From Entamoeba invadens IP1 (lineage: Eukaryota > Evosea > Mastigamoebida > Endamoebidae): 64,000 nucleotides of DNA. Position numbers and translations under genes: made by a program. The notes under the pieces are model-generated. The model had not been told where the DNA came from and did not search any database. It saw only the letters and a program-made list of their open reading frames with translations. Below are positions 10,363 through 20,129 of the stretch, in pieces. How positions within the stretch are numbered: position 1 is the first letter of the stretch; every line of letters begins with the position of its first letter. The stretch spans positions 845,895 through 909,894 of the forward strand of contig NW_004191777.1 in NCBI RefSeq assembly GCF_000330505.1, written 5' to 3'.

Positions 10363-10831
10363 ATGAGCGTGAGGGATAGGAAAGCCGGAGATAGGGAACT
10401 CGAGAAGAACCCCGAAAAGTCAGTGGATGATGTGGAAGATAAACTGAATGAGAAAATAGTAAAAGAAAATGAAAACACAAAAATTGTAGAAAATAAGGAA
10501 GACAACCCAATGGCGCACAAACCACTACTGGACAGATTTGAAGATGGCGTCTTGAAGAAATTTGCTATATTCACATTCTTTATGTTCGCTGTCCCATTCC
10601 TCATATATTATTCTCTTCACAACGCATTTGGTTTGTATTATAATTTATAGTACAATAAACTATAATTATAGAAATTGTTTTTGTTTCTAGCACTGAACTG
10701 AGATGTTTATGTATTTGACAAATTGATTGAAATGACAAGAAGGCGATGTTATGACTATAGTCTTATGCTTGTTTTCGACCATTGGAATTCTTTTGTGTTT
10801 CATTATGGTTGCGTTCAACGAAAAGATTTAA
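10363..10831 (+). CDS. VMA21: VMA21-like V-ATPase assembly factor (about 119 aa, two exons)
   Basis: Exon 1 is 10363-10630 and exon 2 is 10740-10831, with donor GTTTGT at 10631 and an AAG acceptor. An alternative AAG three bases later would drop one residue. The N-terminus (about residues 1-60) is charged. The first membrane segment (F-A-I-F-T-F-F-M-F-A-V-P-F) matches the first helix of Vma21, including the central Pro. Exon 2 supplies the second helix, ending A-F-N-E-K-I; human VMA21 likewise ends its second helix with A-W-N-E. The join gives F-E-G between the helices, as in human VMA21. Vma21 works in the ER to assemble the V-ATPase membrane sector. The long charged N-terminus is unusual for the family (77-101 residues elsewhere). 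Confidence 0.75.
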
Positions 10832-10900
10832 TTTACTTTTTCTTATACATTATGTTCTATACAATCTAATTATATAATACATTGAAGATAACTTTGATAT

Positions 10901-10957
10901 ATTATCTTAGATATAATATATTTATCTTAGATATAATATATATATCTAAGATATAAT
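10901..10957. repeat. Tandem 20-bp repeat followed by an inverted copy
   Basis: ATTATCTTAGATATAATATA (10901-10920) is followed directly by a copy differing in one base (10921-10940) and then by an inverted partial copy, TATATCTAAGATATAATA (10940-10957). The second copy and the inverted copy can form a long AT hairpin. It lies about 30 bp upstream of the PWI-domain gene's ATG, within its expected promoter or 5' leader. Confidence 0.8.
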
Positions 10958-10987
10958 AAAAATAAAACGAACGAAACTCTAAAACTC

Positions 10988-11718
10988 ATGAGCGGGTCGT
11001 TTTATAGAGGCACGAGCATCGATCAAGACCCACACTTTGTGGACTCTCGGTCGAAATTAAAAAAAGCGATGGTGGTACCAGATAGCTTCTATCAAAAGGT
11101 CGATTTCAAAAAAGTGAATTTGGAAGTGATGCGTGCTTGGGTGACTTCAAAGGTTGTTGAGATCTTGGGGGTAGATGACGATATATTAGTGGGTACTGTT
11201 ATTGGGTTTTTAGAGACGAATGTTTGTTTTCTATAAGTTCCTTCCTGATATTAATATTAATAAAATTTTAATAATATAATTAATAATATTTAGTATTATA
11301 TAAATAATCTTTGGACTGTAACAAATAGGGAGAAATTAAATAACAGGGAAATGACACAGACCCACGAGACTTACAAATCGACTTAGAACCTTTTCTTGCA
11401 GAAAAGACAAATGCGTTTGTGAAGGATTTTTGGGACTTATGCCAACTTGCAGAAGGTAGTGTGGATGGGATACCAGAATGTTTACGAAACGCTGCTTTAA
11501 AGAGAGAGGCTGAGAACAAAAAGCAACAATATAGCAGAAGCCCAAGTCGTAGTAGAAGCTCTTCTCGCAATAGATCGAGGTCTAGAAGTCGTTCAAGAAG
11601 TCGTTCGAGAGGGCATTCTCGCAATCGTAACAGTCGTAGTAGGAGTCGAAGTCATAGCCGAGGGCGACATGCGAGAGATAAAGGAAGGTATCAAAAAGAG
11701 TGGAAGAGACAAGACTAA
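10988..11718 (+). CDS. SRRM1: SRm160/SRRM1-like PWI-domain splicing protein with RS tail (201 aa, two exons)
   Basis: Exon 1 is 10988-11221 and exon 2 is 11347-11718; the intron begins GTTTGT and ends CAG, phase 0. The start M-S-G-S-F-Y-R-G-T-S, then Q-D-P-H-F, K-V-D-F-K-K-V-N-L-E-V-M and W-V-T-S-K-V-V-E-I-L-G are the SRRM1 N-terminus and PWI domain. Exon 2 completes the domain (D-P-R-D-L-Q-I-D-L-E-P-F-L and F-W-D-L-C). It continues into G-I-P-E-C-L and an RS-rich tail from about residue 135 (many S-R dipeptides). In animals SRm160 is a splicing coactivator in the exon-junction context. The protein is far shorter than human SRRM1 (~900) but comparable to minimal PWI-RS proteins. Nuclear location is expected. 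Confidence 0.9.
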
Positions 11719-11921
11719 TTGATTTGAATGTCTAGTTGAGTTCTACTATTTTATAATAATAATAATTAATAATATAAGTTATTAATTAATTAAATAAGTA
11801 GAAATTCTATAAATAAATAGAAACCATGGTAATAGTAAAATGAACCATTTGAAATCATTAAAAACCCAAACACCACTCAGAAACCAAAGTAATGAAATAG
11901 CATTTTACACAATCAAAAACA

Positions 11922-12845
11922 TCAGTGGCAGTGATACGTCTTTTCTTCTTTTTGTAATCCATCGAACTCAAACTGCTTTCGTTCGACGGATTTATAATAC
12001 TCTTGCATCTTGATTCTACACTCGTTGATGAACTTCCTCTTCTCTATGATCTGTTCGTTGAGCTTTCTAAGCTCACGAGAGATCTCGTCGTCTTTCCTCG
12101 AACGCGCGTTGATCGTAGCTAACTCTTCATGTGTTGTAATTCCTGTAGCTATCAAGCGCTCGCGGATGGTACTTTCATCCTCCATATTTCGCGTGTATTC
12201 ATCAACATTCGTATCAACAATACCTTCAATCAATTTCTCACTCACACTAAACTCTTTTGCATCGTCTCGTGGACCGAGAGGACAATCAAAGTTCTCACCA
12301 TTAGTGTCCATCAACACCAACAAATCATCGTAGTCTTTCTTCTTCGGATACTTCACGTATGGATATACTACATTGTCCCAATACTCTCTCGCTGGTTCAT
12401 TCGTCACACACAATATCGGCTCAGGTACGGCAACTGCATTTTGTTGTTGTGCTGGTGGCTTTTGTCGTGTATGGGGTTCCGGGTGGTGTGGTTTATACGA
12501 CCTCAACGTCGCGTTGTATTGCGTTTGTAAATTGTCCTTCATCGAAGTGACTGCAAGTAACATCGTTGAGACCTCTTTCTTCAACTTATCGATGTCCTCG
12601 TCGCCCCACTTCTTCAAATTCGAGAGCTACCCGTTAGCAAGACTATAACATTTTTATCAAAAATGTTTTTGATAAAATTAAAATGTTTTATAAAATGTTA
12701 TTCAACTCAAGGAAAGAGAGGGTTAACCGAACGACAAAAAACAGAATCCACAAACGGAAGAACAACTGATCTTCATCAACAACGGGATCTGAGGAAGTGT
12801 CGTGATCTGCTGGACGGCGACTCGTGAAGATGAACTTCTGCTCAT
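11922..12845 (-). CDS. ADA3-like SAGA transcriptional adaptor subunit (264 aa, two exons)
   Basis: Exon 1 is 12845-12756 and exon 2 is 12626-11922; the 129-bp intron runs from GTTTGT to TAG in phase 0. Exon 2 has no ATG near its open start, so exon 1 (M-S-R-S-S-S-S-R-V) is needed. The C-terminal half reads I-R-E-R-L-I-A-T-G-I, then D-D-E-I-S-R-E-L-R-K-L, then a helix of about 50 residues. This matches the conserved C-terminal region of Ada3 (E-x-L-I-x-x-G-L, D-E-I-x-x-E-L-R-K). The preceding C-P-L-G and K-L-I-E-G-I-V-D-x-N segment also fits Ada3's L-I-x-A-L-V-E-E-N. Ada3 links Gcn5 and Ada2 in histone acetylation. The middle is Pro/Gln-rich. Assignment is by motif only. Confidence 0.65.
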
Positions 12846-13441
12846 TGAAATGAAAGAACAAGAGAACTGACAAAGGTTTTAGAGAACAAATTACAATTAA
12901 GTTACAATTTACTATGAAAAATGGTTTTATCTTTTCGTGAAAACTAGTAAAATCTTCACTTTTCCGATTTTCAAGATGTGACGTTGTTTTGACTTTTATG
13001 TTCTATTTATATGCGTGGACAACAAAATGTTTTGAAAAATGTTATTCGAACCCCAAAAAAGAAAACTGTGGGTCAGTGAAAAATCATGACAACAAAACAA
13101 CAAACTTCACGATGGATCGGCGTTACAACATAACCGGCATGAATGAAAAAGTCGTGAAACATTGAGAAAATGAGACTTTGAAGACTGAAGAGCCCCGCTA
13201 ATGAAATTTGCTCAAAGAAGGAAGAGATTCAAAGAGAGGTTCTGAAGTGCGCTTAACCCTCTTGGAAGAGTGTCTTGGAGCGCCTGAAAGTATCTGCCGA
13301 GGGTTTTGTCACTGTAATGACACAGTGTACGAATCAACCAACTTTATTTTTTTAGATGAGAAAATACCCTTTGTGTATTTGAATGTAAAAGTCAAAGCAA
13401 ACTATCAATCTTTTAATTTGTCTTTGTAATGTAATAAACGC
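12846..13441. other. Intergenic region with an unassigned higher-GC island (13060-13430)
   Basis: The stretch 13060-13430 is richer in G+C than usual for intergenic DNA here and has an open plus-strand frame to 13429 (about 73 codons). That frame has no ATG; it encodes L-T-L-L-E-E-C-L-G and F-C-H-C-N-D. A separate ATG at 13201 gives only 14 codons in another frame. It may be the last exon of an undetected plus-strand gene or a noncoding RNA. I could not find a convincing donor upstream. The 12846-13000 part probably holds the ADA3-like promoter. Confidence 0.4.
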
Positions 13442-16220
13442 TCACAAGATGTCAACACCAAACACCGTGTTTAGAACCTTCTTCATCCTCTGCAAGTCGT
13501 TGTCAGTCAACCCCATGAACTCTACGTTTGATTCGTCTTCTTTCATTTTCATTAAAATAGTGTAGCTGATTGCTGCTGCTAGAACGTCGTCCCACTTCTT
13601 GCTCCGCTTGTACACGCCAATCACCATTTTGACGTATTCGTTGCTTTCACTGGTCTTGAGGTAAATATCCCTTTTGAACGGATAGACCTTTCCAAAGTAA
13701 CCAATAGAGTATTGCACGGCTTCTATAAAATCAAGTGACGGGGTGTAGAATGGAAGGATTAAAAATGCAAGTAAAGGATGGTTGAGCGAGTTTTGTGTGA
13801 ACGCTGTGATATACCCAAACATCTTTTGGTACTCTGTCGATTGCTGAACCAACAACATTTCATCTTTCTCTGCCAAAGCACTCAAATCGTCTGTGCTCTT
13901 TTTCTTTTGTTCGTCAAGGACTCTTTTAATCTCCTCTCGAGCTGACAGCAACGGATCAAACGCTCTTTCTTTCGTTGCACAGGCAAACGCTTTCATGTAC
14001 CTTTCAACAATATCTGCCTTTACATCGAAAACACTTTCTGGCTTATTCAACAAATTTAACACAGAAAGGTAATGTTTCTCAAGAAACGCCCCATACCTTG
14101 GCAACAATTCCGTGACAATTTCAAACGTCTCTTCGATGATGTCTCTGTCCATAGAGCATAATCCAATTGATATGATATCGGGGTACTCAGGAAATGCCTC
14201 CTCAATTGTCACCTCACTGAATTTGGGTGTGATGTGGTCGAAAAGGTATTCTTCCAAGTGTTCCAACTGCGTTTTTTCCCTCGATTTTTGCCCCCTAAGT
14301 ATCCCTTCCGTTATTATCACAAAAGATGATACGCTAAATGACAACGTGACAAGACTCAACTTTTCAATCACAACCGCGAGATTATTTCTCAAAATCTCAA
14401 AAGCTAGAAATTCTGCTGGAGAGTATTCACAGTTCCTCATGAAATCAAACTCGAATTCTTTTATTTCATTTCCACACATTTTCGAGATTAAAGCAAGTTG
14501 GTAATACGGGTAGTCAAATTCCCAATCACATGTCGGCAAGATTTGAAAAATTCTTTTTTTCGACGGCGAGTAATTGTTCTCAAAAAAGTTTTCAGGAAGA
14601 TATATAGTTTTTTTGAGATTTATTTTCCTTTTGATCAACTCGGCCGCATAACAACACTTTTTATCAGTCTCTATCAAAACAAATACCATAATTAATAGTA
14701 ATTATACAATAATTAAATAATTTGGAACACTTTATTTTAAGAAATGAATATAAATAGAAACTATATTTATATTATAAAAAACAAACACAGAGAAGTGCCG
14801 AAAATAAATCGCGGTACTCACATCTCTCGAAGATTTCACTCAAATCTTGATCACTCAAATCAGGAACTGAATATTTAAGAAGCTGAAAACCATAAACCCC
14901 ACGGACGCCAAGGAGGTGCACATCCTTGGCATTCTCTATTTTAATTTCGCGCCGTTTGATTAAAGCAGCCATCATCATGACTTTCCCATCTTCCCCTATC
15001 CACCCACGTTCACTCTCTTCTACCAACTCGAATGAGTCTTCCAACTTGATTGAAAGGTTTTCACGTGTGGAACACAAATAGACAGCTAACCCACGCTCTA
15101 TTTCGTCTTTACCAATATATTGAAACGCGCGAGTTTTATTTTGTGATATTTGGATGAAAAAGTTTTTCTTCTCTTCTGGAGAAATGAAACGGGCGTAGTC
15201 CTCGCCCAACTGGAACAAACACAACGCACACCACATCGCCTCTTTCTGCACACCACTTTCACTTGTCATCAATTCAGTTAAACGGTTGATTATACCAAGC
15301 TTGAGATACCGCTCAATCACGTCTTCATCAATTTTGGAGGCGTTTTGACTGTTCGGGGAATTACTGTACTTCTCCTCTTCTTCAAATTTTTTGAAGAACG
15401 AGTTGTTGGGTTCTTTGTGGCGATAATATGCTTTTGTACCAACACGGAAAGTCAAATTGAGATTGTCGTGGGATAGCAACAAACGAAGGACGCTCACAGC
15501 TGCTTTTAATGTCACCGACTCATTTTTAAGCACAATTTCGCATAGAGAAGCAAAAACGTCATTCTCAAGCCAAAGGTCTTTGAAAATTACGTCAGTTTTG
15601 AGGCCGTAATGCTCGTAATCAAAATTACCCAAAGTGACCTCTCCACCTCCGTTAAGTTGGTACGTTGCTGTCCGATTGACACCGTTGGTCTTGGCAATTA
15701 TGTTTTGCACAATGCCCAACATAGCACGCACTTGTGAAACGACATTCGACCGCAACAGCATGCCAATCTCCTTTAACGAGTAGCCACCCGCCCATTGGTC
15801 CTCGCCGTGGTTGTACAACCCACAGTTCGATACAAAATCAACTTCGAAAGGAATTATTTCGCCACTAAAACCAAATCTCGCGTTTTGTTCCGTCAATTTG
15901 GGAATTTTTTCGGGACGTTTCACGTATCCCATCCAATTCGCGTTTGCCGAAACGGTGTGTTCATTCACATCACAACATTTGTGACCTTTGTGCAACATTT
16001 GCAAAAACGAGAGTGTTTCTGGTGTGACGGCTTCTTCCTTTTTCTTTGACACGTACGTCTTTGGAGGAACAGGAAAACCTTGTGGAGAAAAAACAAGTGG
16101 TTTTGCCGTCTTTTTCGGCTTCTCTTTGATGTCGGGAAGTGTTTTTGGCATTTGCCGCTGTTTGCAATGTGGGCAGTTTTCATCGTGAGTGCATGTGGTT
16201 AACAATACGTTTGGGTTCAT
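13442..16220 (-). CDS. RPAP1: RPAP1-like RNA polymerase II-associated protein (about 886 aa, two exons)
   Basis: Exon 1 is 16220-14787 and exon 2 is 14668-13442. Exon 1 contains the RPAP1 C-type core at residues about 115-185: R-F-G-F-S-G, then G-L-Y-N-H-G-E and A-G-G-Y-S-L-K-E-I with L-R-S-N-V-V-S-Q. The frame stops four codons after a GTTTGT donor. The next open stretch ends with L-I-L-P-F, Y-F-G-K-V and a long helical region. That pattern resembles the C-terminal end of animal RPAP1 (L-L-P-L, L-F-G-x-H, then Y-x-x-P), which is why I join them. The only in-phase acceptor is a less usual GAG. RPAP1/Rba50 helps assemble or import RNA polymerase II. The start is the ATG at 16220. If the join is wrong, 13442-14689 is a separate gene of unknown function. 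Confidence 0.75.
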
Positions 16221-16551
16221 CAAACAGGTTTATTTAACAAGTTGCTTCACAAAAAATATTAAAATAAAAAAGAAGCATAAAAAATCTGTTATAAATGGCA
16301 AAACAATAATTTATTCAATGTCTGAAATCCAACCCAAAAGTGTTATTATTTCTGTTCTACAAAATAACAGACTTTTTAAGTGAAATATTTATCATAATTT
16401 ATTAATAATAAAAAGAGGCCAATTATATTTACGTGTTTATTGACAAATAGTGTGTACGTCGTTCAGATTGAACATATGGGAAGGGGAAACAATAAAAAAG
16501 TGAGGAAAGTGTCTATATTGAGGCAGAAATAATAAAAACTGGAAAGGCAGA
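16221..16551. other. Divergent intergenic region between RPAP1 and HOP2
   Basis: About 330 bp of AT-rich DNA separating two divergent genes, so both promoters must lie here. No distinct TATTTAAA-type core was recognised near either ATG. No repeat or RNA gene. Confidence 0.5.
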
Positions 16552-17250
16552 ATGTCAAAAAAGATAGAGGAGAAGTCAGACGACGAGGCATTGGTTTTGG
16601 ACTATATGATCAAACAGAACAAACCTTTCAACGCAAAAACGATCTTTGAGAATTTGAAAAAAGCGGTGAAGATGGCAACTCTCAACAAAGTCCTTGACGG
16701 TTTAGTAGAACAAGGAAAGCTACGAGAAAAGGCTAATGGAAAACAGAAGATATATTGGTACAACCAAGATCTTATTGAAGGTGTTTCGGCTGAGGCTTTA
16801 CATGATTTGGATGCCAAAAAGGCAGAGTTGGTCTCGCAGTTGAAAGACGCCAAAGACGAATTAGAAATTGCCGAAAAGGAAAACAAAGGGTTGAAGACTC
16901 AAATGTCGAACGAAGATATCCAGAAGCAGCTGAAGGAGGTTACAGACGAGGTGGCGGTATTAGAAAAGAAGTGTGAAAACTGCAAAAACGCCAAACCGAT
17001 CGACCCCAAACAAAAAGAAAAAATGATGAAAGAGAGAGAGGAGTATTTGAGGGAGTGGAAGAAAAGGAAAAGAATTACAAAGGAAGCTGCGGAAGCTGTT
17101 TTAAGTGGGTCAGCAATGAAGCTTTCAAAGTTTTATGAACAACTTGGTATTGAAACGGACGAAGCGAATGGTTTAACCCCAGAGATGATGACGGGGAAGT
17201 TTGAGGAGAAGCGACCTAATCCTGTGGGTAAGGGTAAAAAAAAGAAATAA
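16552..17250 (+). CDS. HOP2: HOP2/PSMC3IP meiotic recombination protein
   Basis: A 232-residue protein with the Hop2 (TBPIP) layout: an N-terminal winged helix at residues about 8-70 (V-L-D-Y-M-I-K-Q-N-K-P-F, then V-L-D-G-L-V-E-Q-G-K-L and K-I-Y-W-Y-N-Q), a coiled coil at about 80-145, and a basic C-terminal helical part (R-E-E-Y-L-R-E-W-K-K-R-K-R) that ends in a Lys-rich tail. The Y-W-x-N-Q motif after the winged helix is diagnostic. With Mnd1, Hop2 stimulates Dmc1/Rad51 strand invasion in meiosis. Its presence fits the retention of meiotic genes in Entamoeba. Length is near the usual 215-225. Single exon, nuclear. Confidence 0.93.
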   Translation: MSKKIEEKSDDEALVLDYMIKQNKPFNAKTIFENLKKAVKMATLNKVLDGLVEQGKLREKANGKQKIYWYNQDLIEGVSAEALHDLDAKKAELVSQLKDAKDELEIAEKENKGLKTQMSNEDIQKQLKEVTDEVAVLEKKCENCKNAKPIDPKQKEKMMKEREEYLREWKKRKRITKEAAEAVLSGSAMKLSKFYEQLGIETDEANGLTPEMMTGKFEEKRPNPVGKGKKKK

Positions 17251-17850
17251 CTCTTGAATGGGGAGGTGTGATTTATTGTGGCATTCACTTTTTAGTTTAG
17301 CTCTCTTGTGACGGTGATACTCTCCATTTAATACATTTTTGCCGTTTTATTAGTCTTATTTTCATTAAAATATGTTGATTTTTGTATTACAAATTGCTCT
17401 TGAAAAGTAAATCTACAACTATAATTTATAAATTTGATTATAATTTAACCATTTTATTTTTATTGACAAAATAATTATTAAAAAAAATTAAAAATTTTAA
17501 ATTTTTTTTTGTAATAAAATACATAAATATATTCTATTCAATTAACTATAATATATGTCATTAAATTAGTTTTTCAAAAAATGTATTACCTTTAATTAAA
17601 TTAATTAATTCTTTTAATATAAAAAAAGACATTTTAAAAGAACACAAAAAAATTAATAACATATTTAGATGATAATACAATACAATATTATTATTTGTTC
17701 AAAAAATGTTTTCCAAAAATAGAAAGGAGAAACTATATACATATTATAACAAATTTATAATAAAACAAGAGTTTTGAACAGAACAACATTAATTGATTTG
17801 TTTCATCCAAACTCTTAACTACCAAAGGTGTTTTAAACCAAAAACCAAAA
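17251..17850. other. Intergenic region, nothing recognised
   Basis: 600 bp, very AT-rich, with long A and T runs (17470-17520, 17570-17660). Tandem genes lie on both sides, so it holds the HOP2 3' end and the F-box/WD40 promoter. No terminal repeat pair or RNA gene was found. Confidence 0.5.
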
Positions 17851-19125
17851 ATGGATGCTTTAAACACTTCCACTCTGTTGGATGTGAGTGAGTTGCTCTC
17901 TACAATATCAGCAAACATTCTCCTTGACCTCCCAGTATTTTGTGAAGACACAACAGAGCCTTACTTCCGTGCACCAGCATCTTTTCTTCCCATCCGAGAG
18001 CGTCGAGAGGAGACTCTTCAAAACAGCGTCCCTCTCCTTCAATTACCAGGTATTACCATCAAGGAGATTTTAAAGAATTTCCATCGAGCGGAAGATGCTG
18101 TTTCGTTGGGTCGGAGTTGTCGCCAATTACACAACGTGGTCTTTGGACAAGATGGAGAGGCGTATTGGAACTCGCAGCTTGAGGACATCAAGCCATCCCC
18201 AAGTGTTCTCAAGAATGCCTCAAAACCATCAGAGACGTATAGGAAGTGTGCTCTCATGCGGAAACACTGGCGACAGAGTTTATACAGTGAACACACCTCT
18301 GACGGTCATATGAGTTTAGTGAAGTGTATTGAATACGACGGGAGTCGTGGGACATTAGTAACTGGGTCGAGTGATAAGAAAGTTAAAGTCTGGAAAGTTG
18401 ATGGGTCCAATTTAGTGTTAGGCAAGACGATCCCTGGTCAGAATTGTGGAGTTGTTGGGCTCGACTTAAACGGTGATGATCTTCGTATTGGGTATAAAAA
18501 TGGTGTCATCAAACACACAAATATTTTGAATGGAACAACAAAAGAATTTACGACGGGGACTGTGGTGACTGGATTTAGCTTTTGTGGGAGTTGCATTGTG
18601 TCGTACGAGCGGAGCGTCATTTTATTTGACTCCGAGAAAGGGACGAACATTGGTGAGTATAATCTCCACAGAAGGCCAGTTAGTTATGCCAAAATGTATA
18701 ACACTCAAATGGGGACTTCTGCGTCGTTCGACAAAAGTGTTGACTTTTGGGACACAAGAAAGTTGAATGCGGCAGCTATCCGGTTGAAAGGACATCGCGC
18801 AGGAGTCAATCACTTCGACTTCTGTGATAATACTATCATCACTGCTTCAAATGACAAAATGTTGATGGTATGGGATATTCGGAAGCCAGAGGTGCCTTTT
18901 AAAACTATACAAAACCATACCGCGGAAGTCATTTTCGTGAAACATTTGTATGACAAAGTGGTTGCGTCCTCGAAAGATATGACAATGTCACTCTTCGACA
19001 CAAAAGACTTTTCGTTGATTAATACAATTAACACACGCTCAGTGGTGTCGTCGTTCACGTACGATGATCAATATTTGTTCTGTGGGTGTAGCTCGGGAGA
19101 GATACTTCTGTATGACTTTATTTAG
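17851..19125 (+). CDS. F-box and WD40-repeat protein
   Basis: A 424-residue protein. Residues about 68-115 fit an F-box (L-P-G-I-T-I-K-E-I-L-K-N-F through S-C-R-Q-L-H-N-V-V, then Y-W). From about residue 145 the protein is a WD40 propeller with clear repeat ends such as S-S-D-K-K-V-K-V-W, F-D-K-S-V-D-F-W-D, S-N-D-K-M-L-M-V-W-D-I-R-K and C-S-S-G-E-I-L-L-Y-D; about seven blades fit the length. FBXW proteins are substrate receptors of SCF ubiquitin ligases, with the propeller binding the substrate. The target is unknown. The N-terminal 60 residues are not recognised. Single exon; the ATG in an A-rich context is the first in frame. Confidence 0.9.
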   Translation: MDALNTSTLLDVSELLSTISANILLDLPVFCEDTTEPYFRAPASFLPIRERREETLQNSVPLLQLPGITIKEILKNFHRAEDAVSLGRSCRQLHNVVFGQDGEAYWNSQLEDIKPSPSVLKNASKPSETYRKCALMRKHWRQSLYSEHTSDGHMSLVKCIEYDGSRGTLVTGSSDKKVKVWKVDGSNLVLGKTIPGQNCGVVGLDLNGDDLRIGYKNGVIKHTNILNGTTKEFTTGTVVTGFSFCGSCIVSYERSVILFDSEKGTNIGEYNLHRRPVSYAKMYNTQMGTSASFDKSVDFWDTRKLNAAAIRLKGHRAGVNHFDFCDNTIITASNDKMLMVWDIRKPEVPFKTIQNHTAEVIFVKHLYDKVVASSKDMTMSLFDTKDFSLINTINTRSVVSSFTYDDQYLFCGCSSGEILLYDFI

Positions 19126-19197
19126 TTCATTTTATTATAGTTTAATAGTTACTTACTTTATTATTAAAACTAGAAACTTTTATTAACAGCACATTCT

Positions 19198-19841
19198 ATG
19201 GGAGAACAACTTCCTGAATACACCAAATTTCCTCCGTTCTACACGTTTGATTCTCTTCATTGGAACTTAAAACCATTTTTAATAATAATTTAACTATTGA
19301 TTCATCAATAGTGTTCAACCGATCGACAGAACAAGGGAATATCAAATGGAGTTGTGGGGACAAGTTGTGACGCAGTTTTGTGAGCGACGTAGTATATCTG
19401 TAGTGACATTGGCAGACTTCTTGAGTTTGGGTATTTTCAAAAATGAGGAGATCAATAGGAAATTGAGTGAAGATGGTATCAAATTAGTGTTTGACTACAT
19501 GCAAAGGAAAAAGCAAATACAACAACTTGGTCAGTCTTCAAAGTACTTTGTTGCTTTTAAGAGTATTGTTGATTGGGCCAATGACTTGTTGGACTACGTT
19601 TGTTGTTATTATAAAACTATAATTATACTATTTTATACCATTTCATGGAGCTTAATTAAAGGGAACTACTTATGGACTCAGCGGCTCATCTACGACTTTC
19701 TTTTCGTTACAGAACGAAGACACTTCTGTCTTTTACAAATGTGATACCACTCTTCTTTTGGCTGTTTGCGAAGTGTTGAAGAGCAAAGGCAAAATCAAAC
19801 TAGCCGAGAAAAACGGGTCGTACGGTATTTTGTGGAAATGA
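19198..19841 (+). CDS. VPS25: ESCRT-II subunit VPS25 (170 aa, three exons)
   Basis: Exons: 19198-19244, 19312-19597 and 19662-19841. Intron 1 (67 bp) runs GTTTGA to TAG; intron 2 (64 bp) runs GTTTGT to AAG. Joined, the start gives F-P-P-F-Y-T then V-Q-P, matching the conserved F-P-P-F-F-T-L-Q-P of VPS25. Winged helix 1 is at residues about 25-105 (L-W-G-Q-V-V, then G-I-K-L-V-F-D-Y-M) and winged helix 2 occupies exon 3 (F-F-S-L-Q, T-L-L-L-A-V-C-E-V-L, I-L-W-K at the end). The total of 170 residues is close to human VPS25 (176). ESCRT-II bridges ESCRT-I and ESCRT-III at endosomes for multivesicular-body sorting. Every phase matches, so I rate the model high despite the AAG acceptor. Confidence 0.92.
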
Positions 19842-20129
19842 ACTTTTGTTGTTATTTTTTCCTCTTATTGTCCCTTTGTTTGACTAAGATAAATCAAAGG
19901 ACTTTTTTCATGATTTCAAAGGGTTAGTCCAAGAAGTAACCTTTTGCGAGCCTTTCCCAAAAGTCCACCTAATTTTGAGAAGTAAACAAAATTTAAAAAA
20001 ATAATAAAAACTATTAAAATGAATTATTAAAATGATGGAGTGCTTAGAATGTGAAGAGATGAAATAATTCGAGCAAAAGACACACCGTGGAACTAATAAA
20101 AGGGTTTTCATTCAAAACAACTCAAGTCG

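Noticed and set aside
13131..13240. Candidate box C/D snoRNA (ATGAATGA and CTGA-like boxes)
   Set aside because: The C box does not match RUGAUGA and no terminal stem was found.
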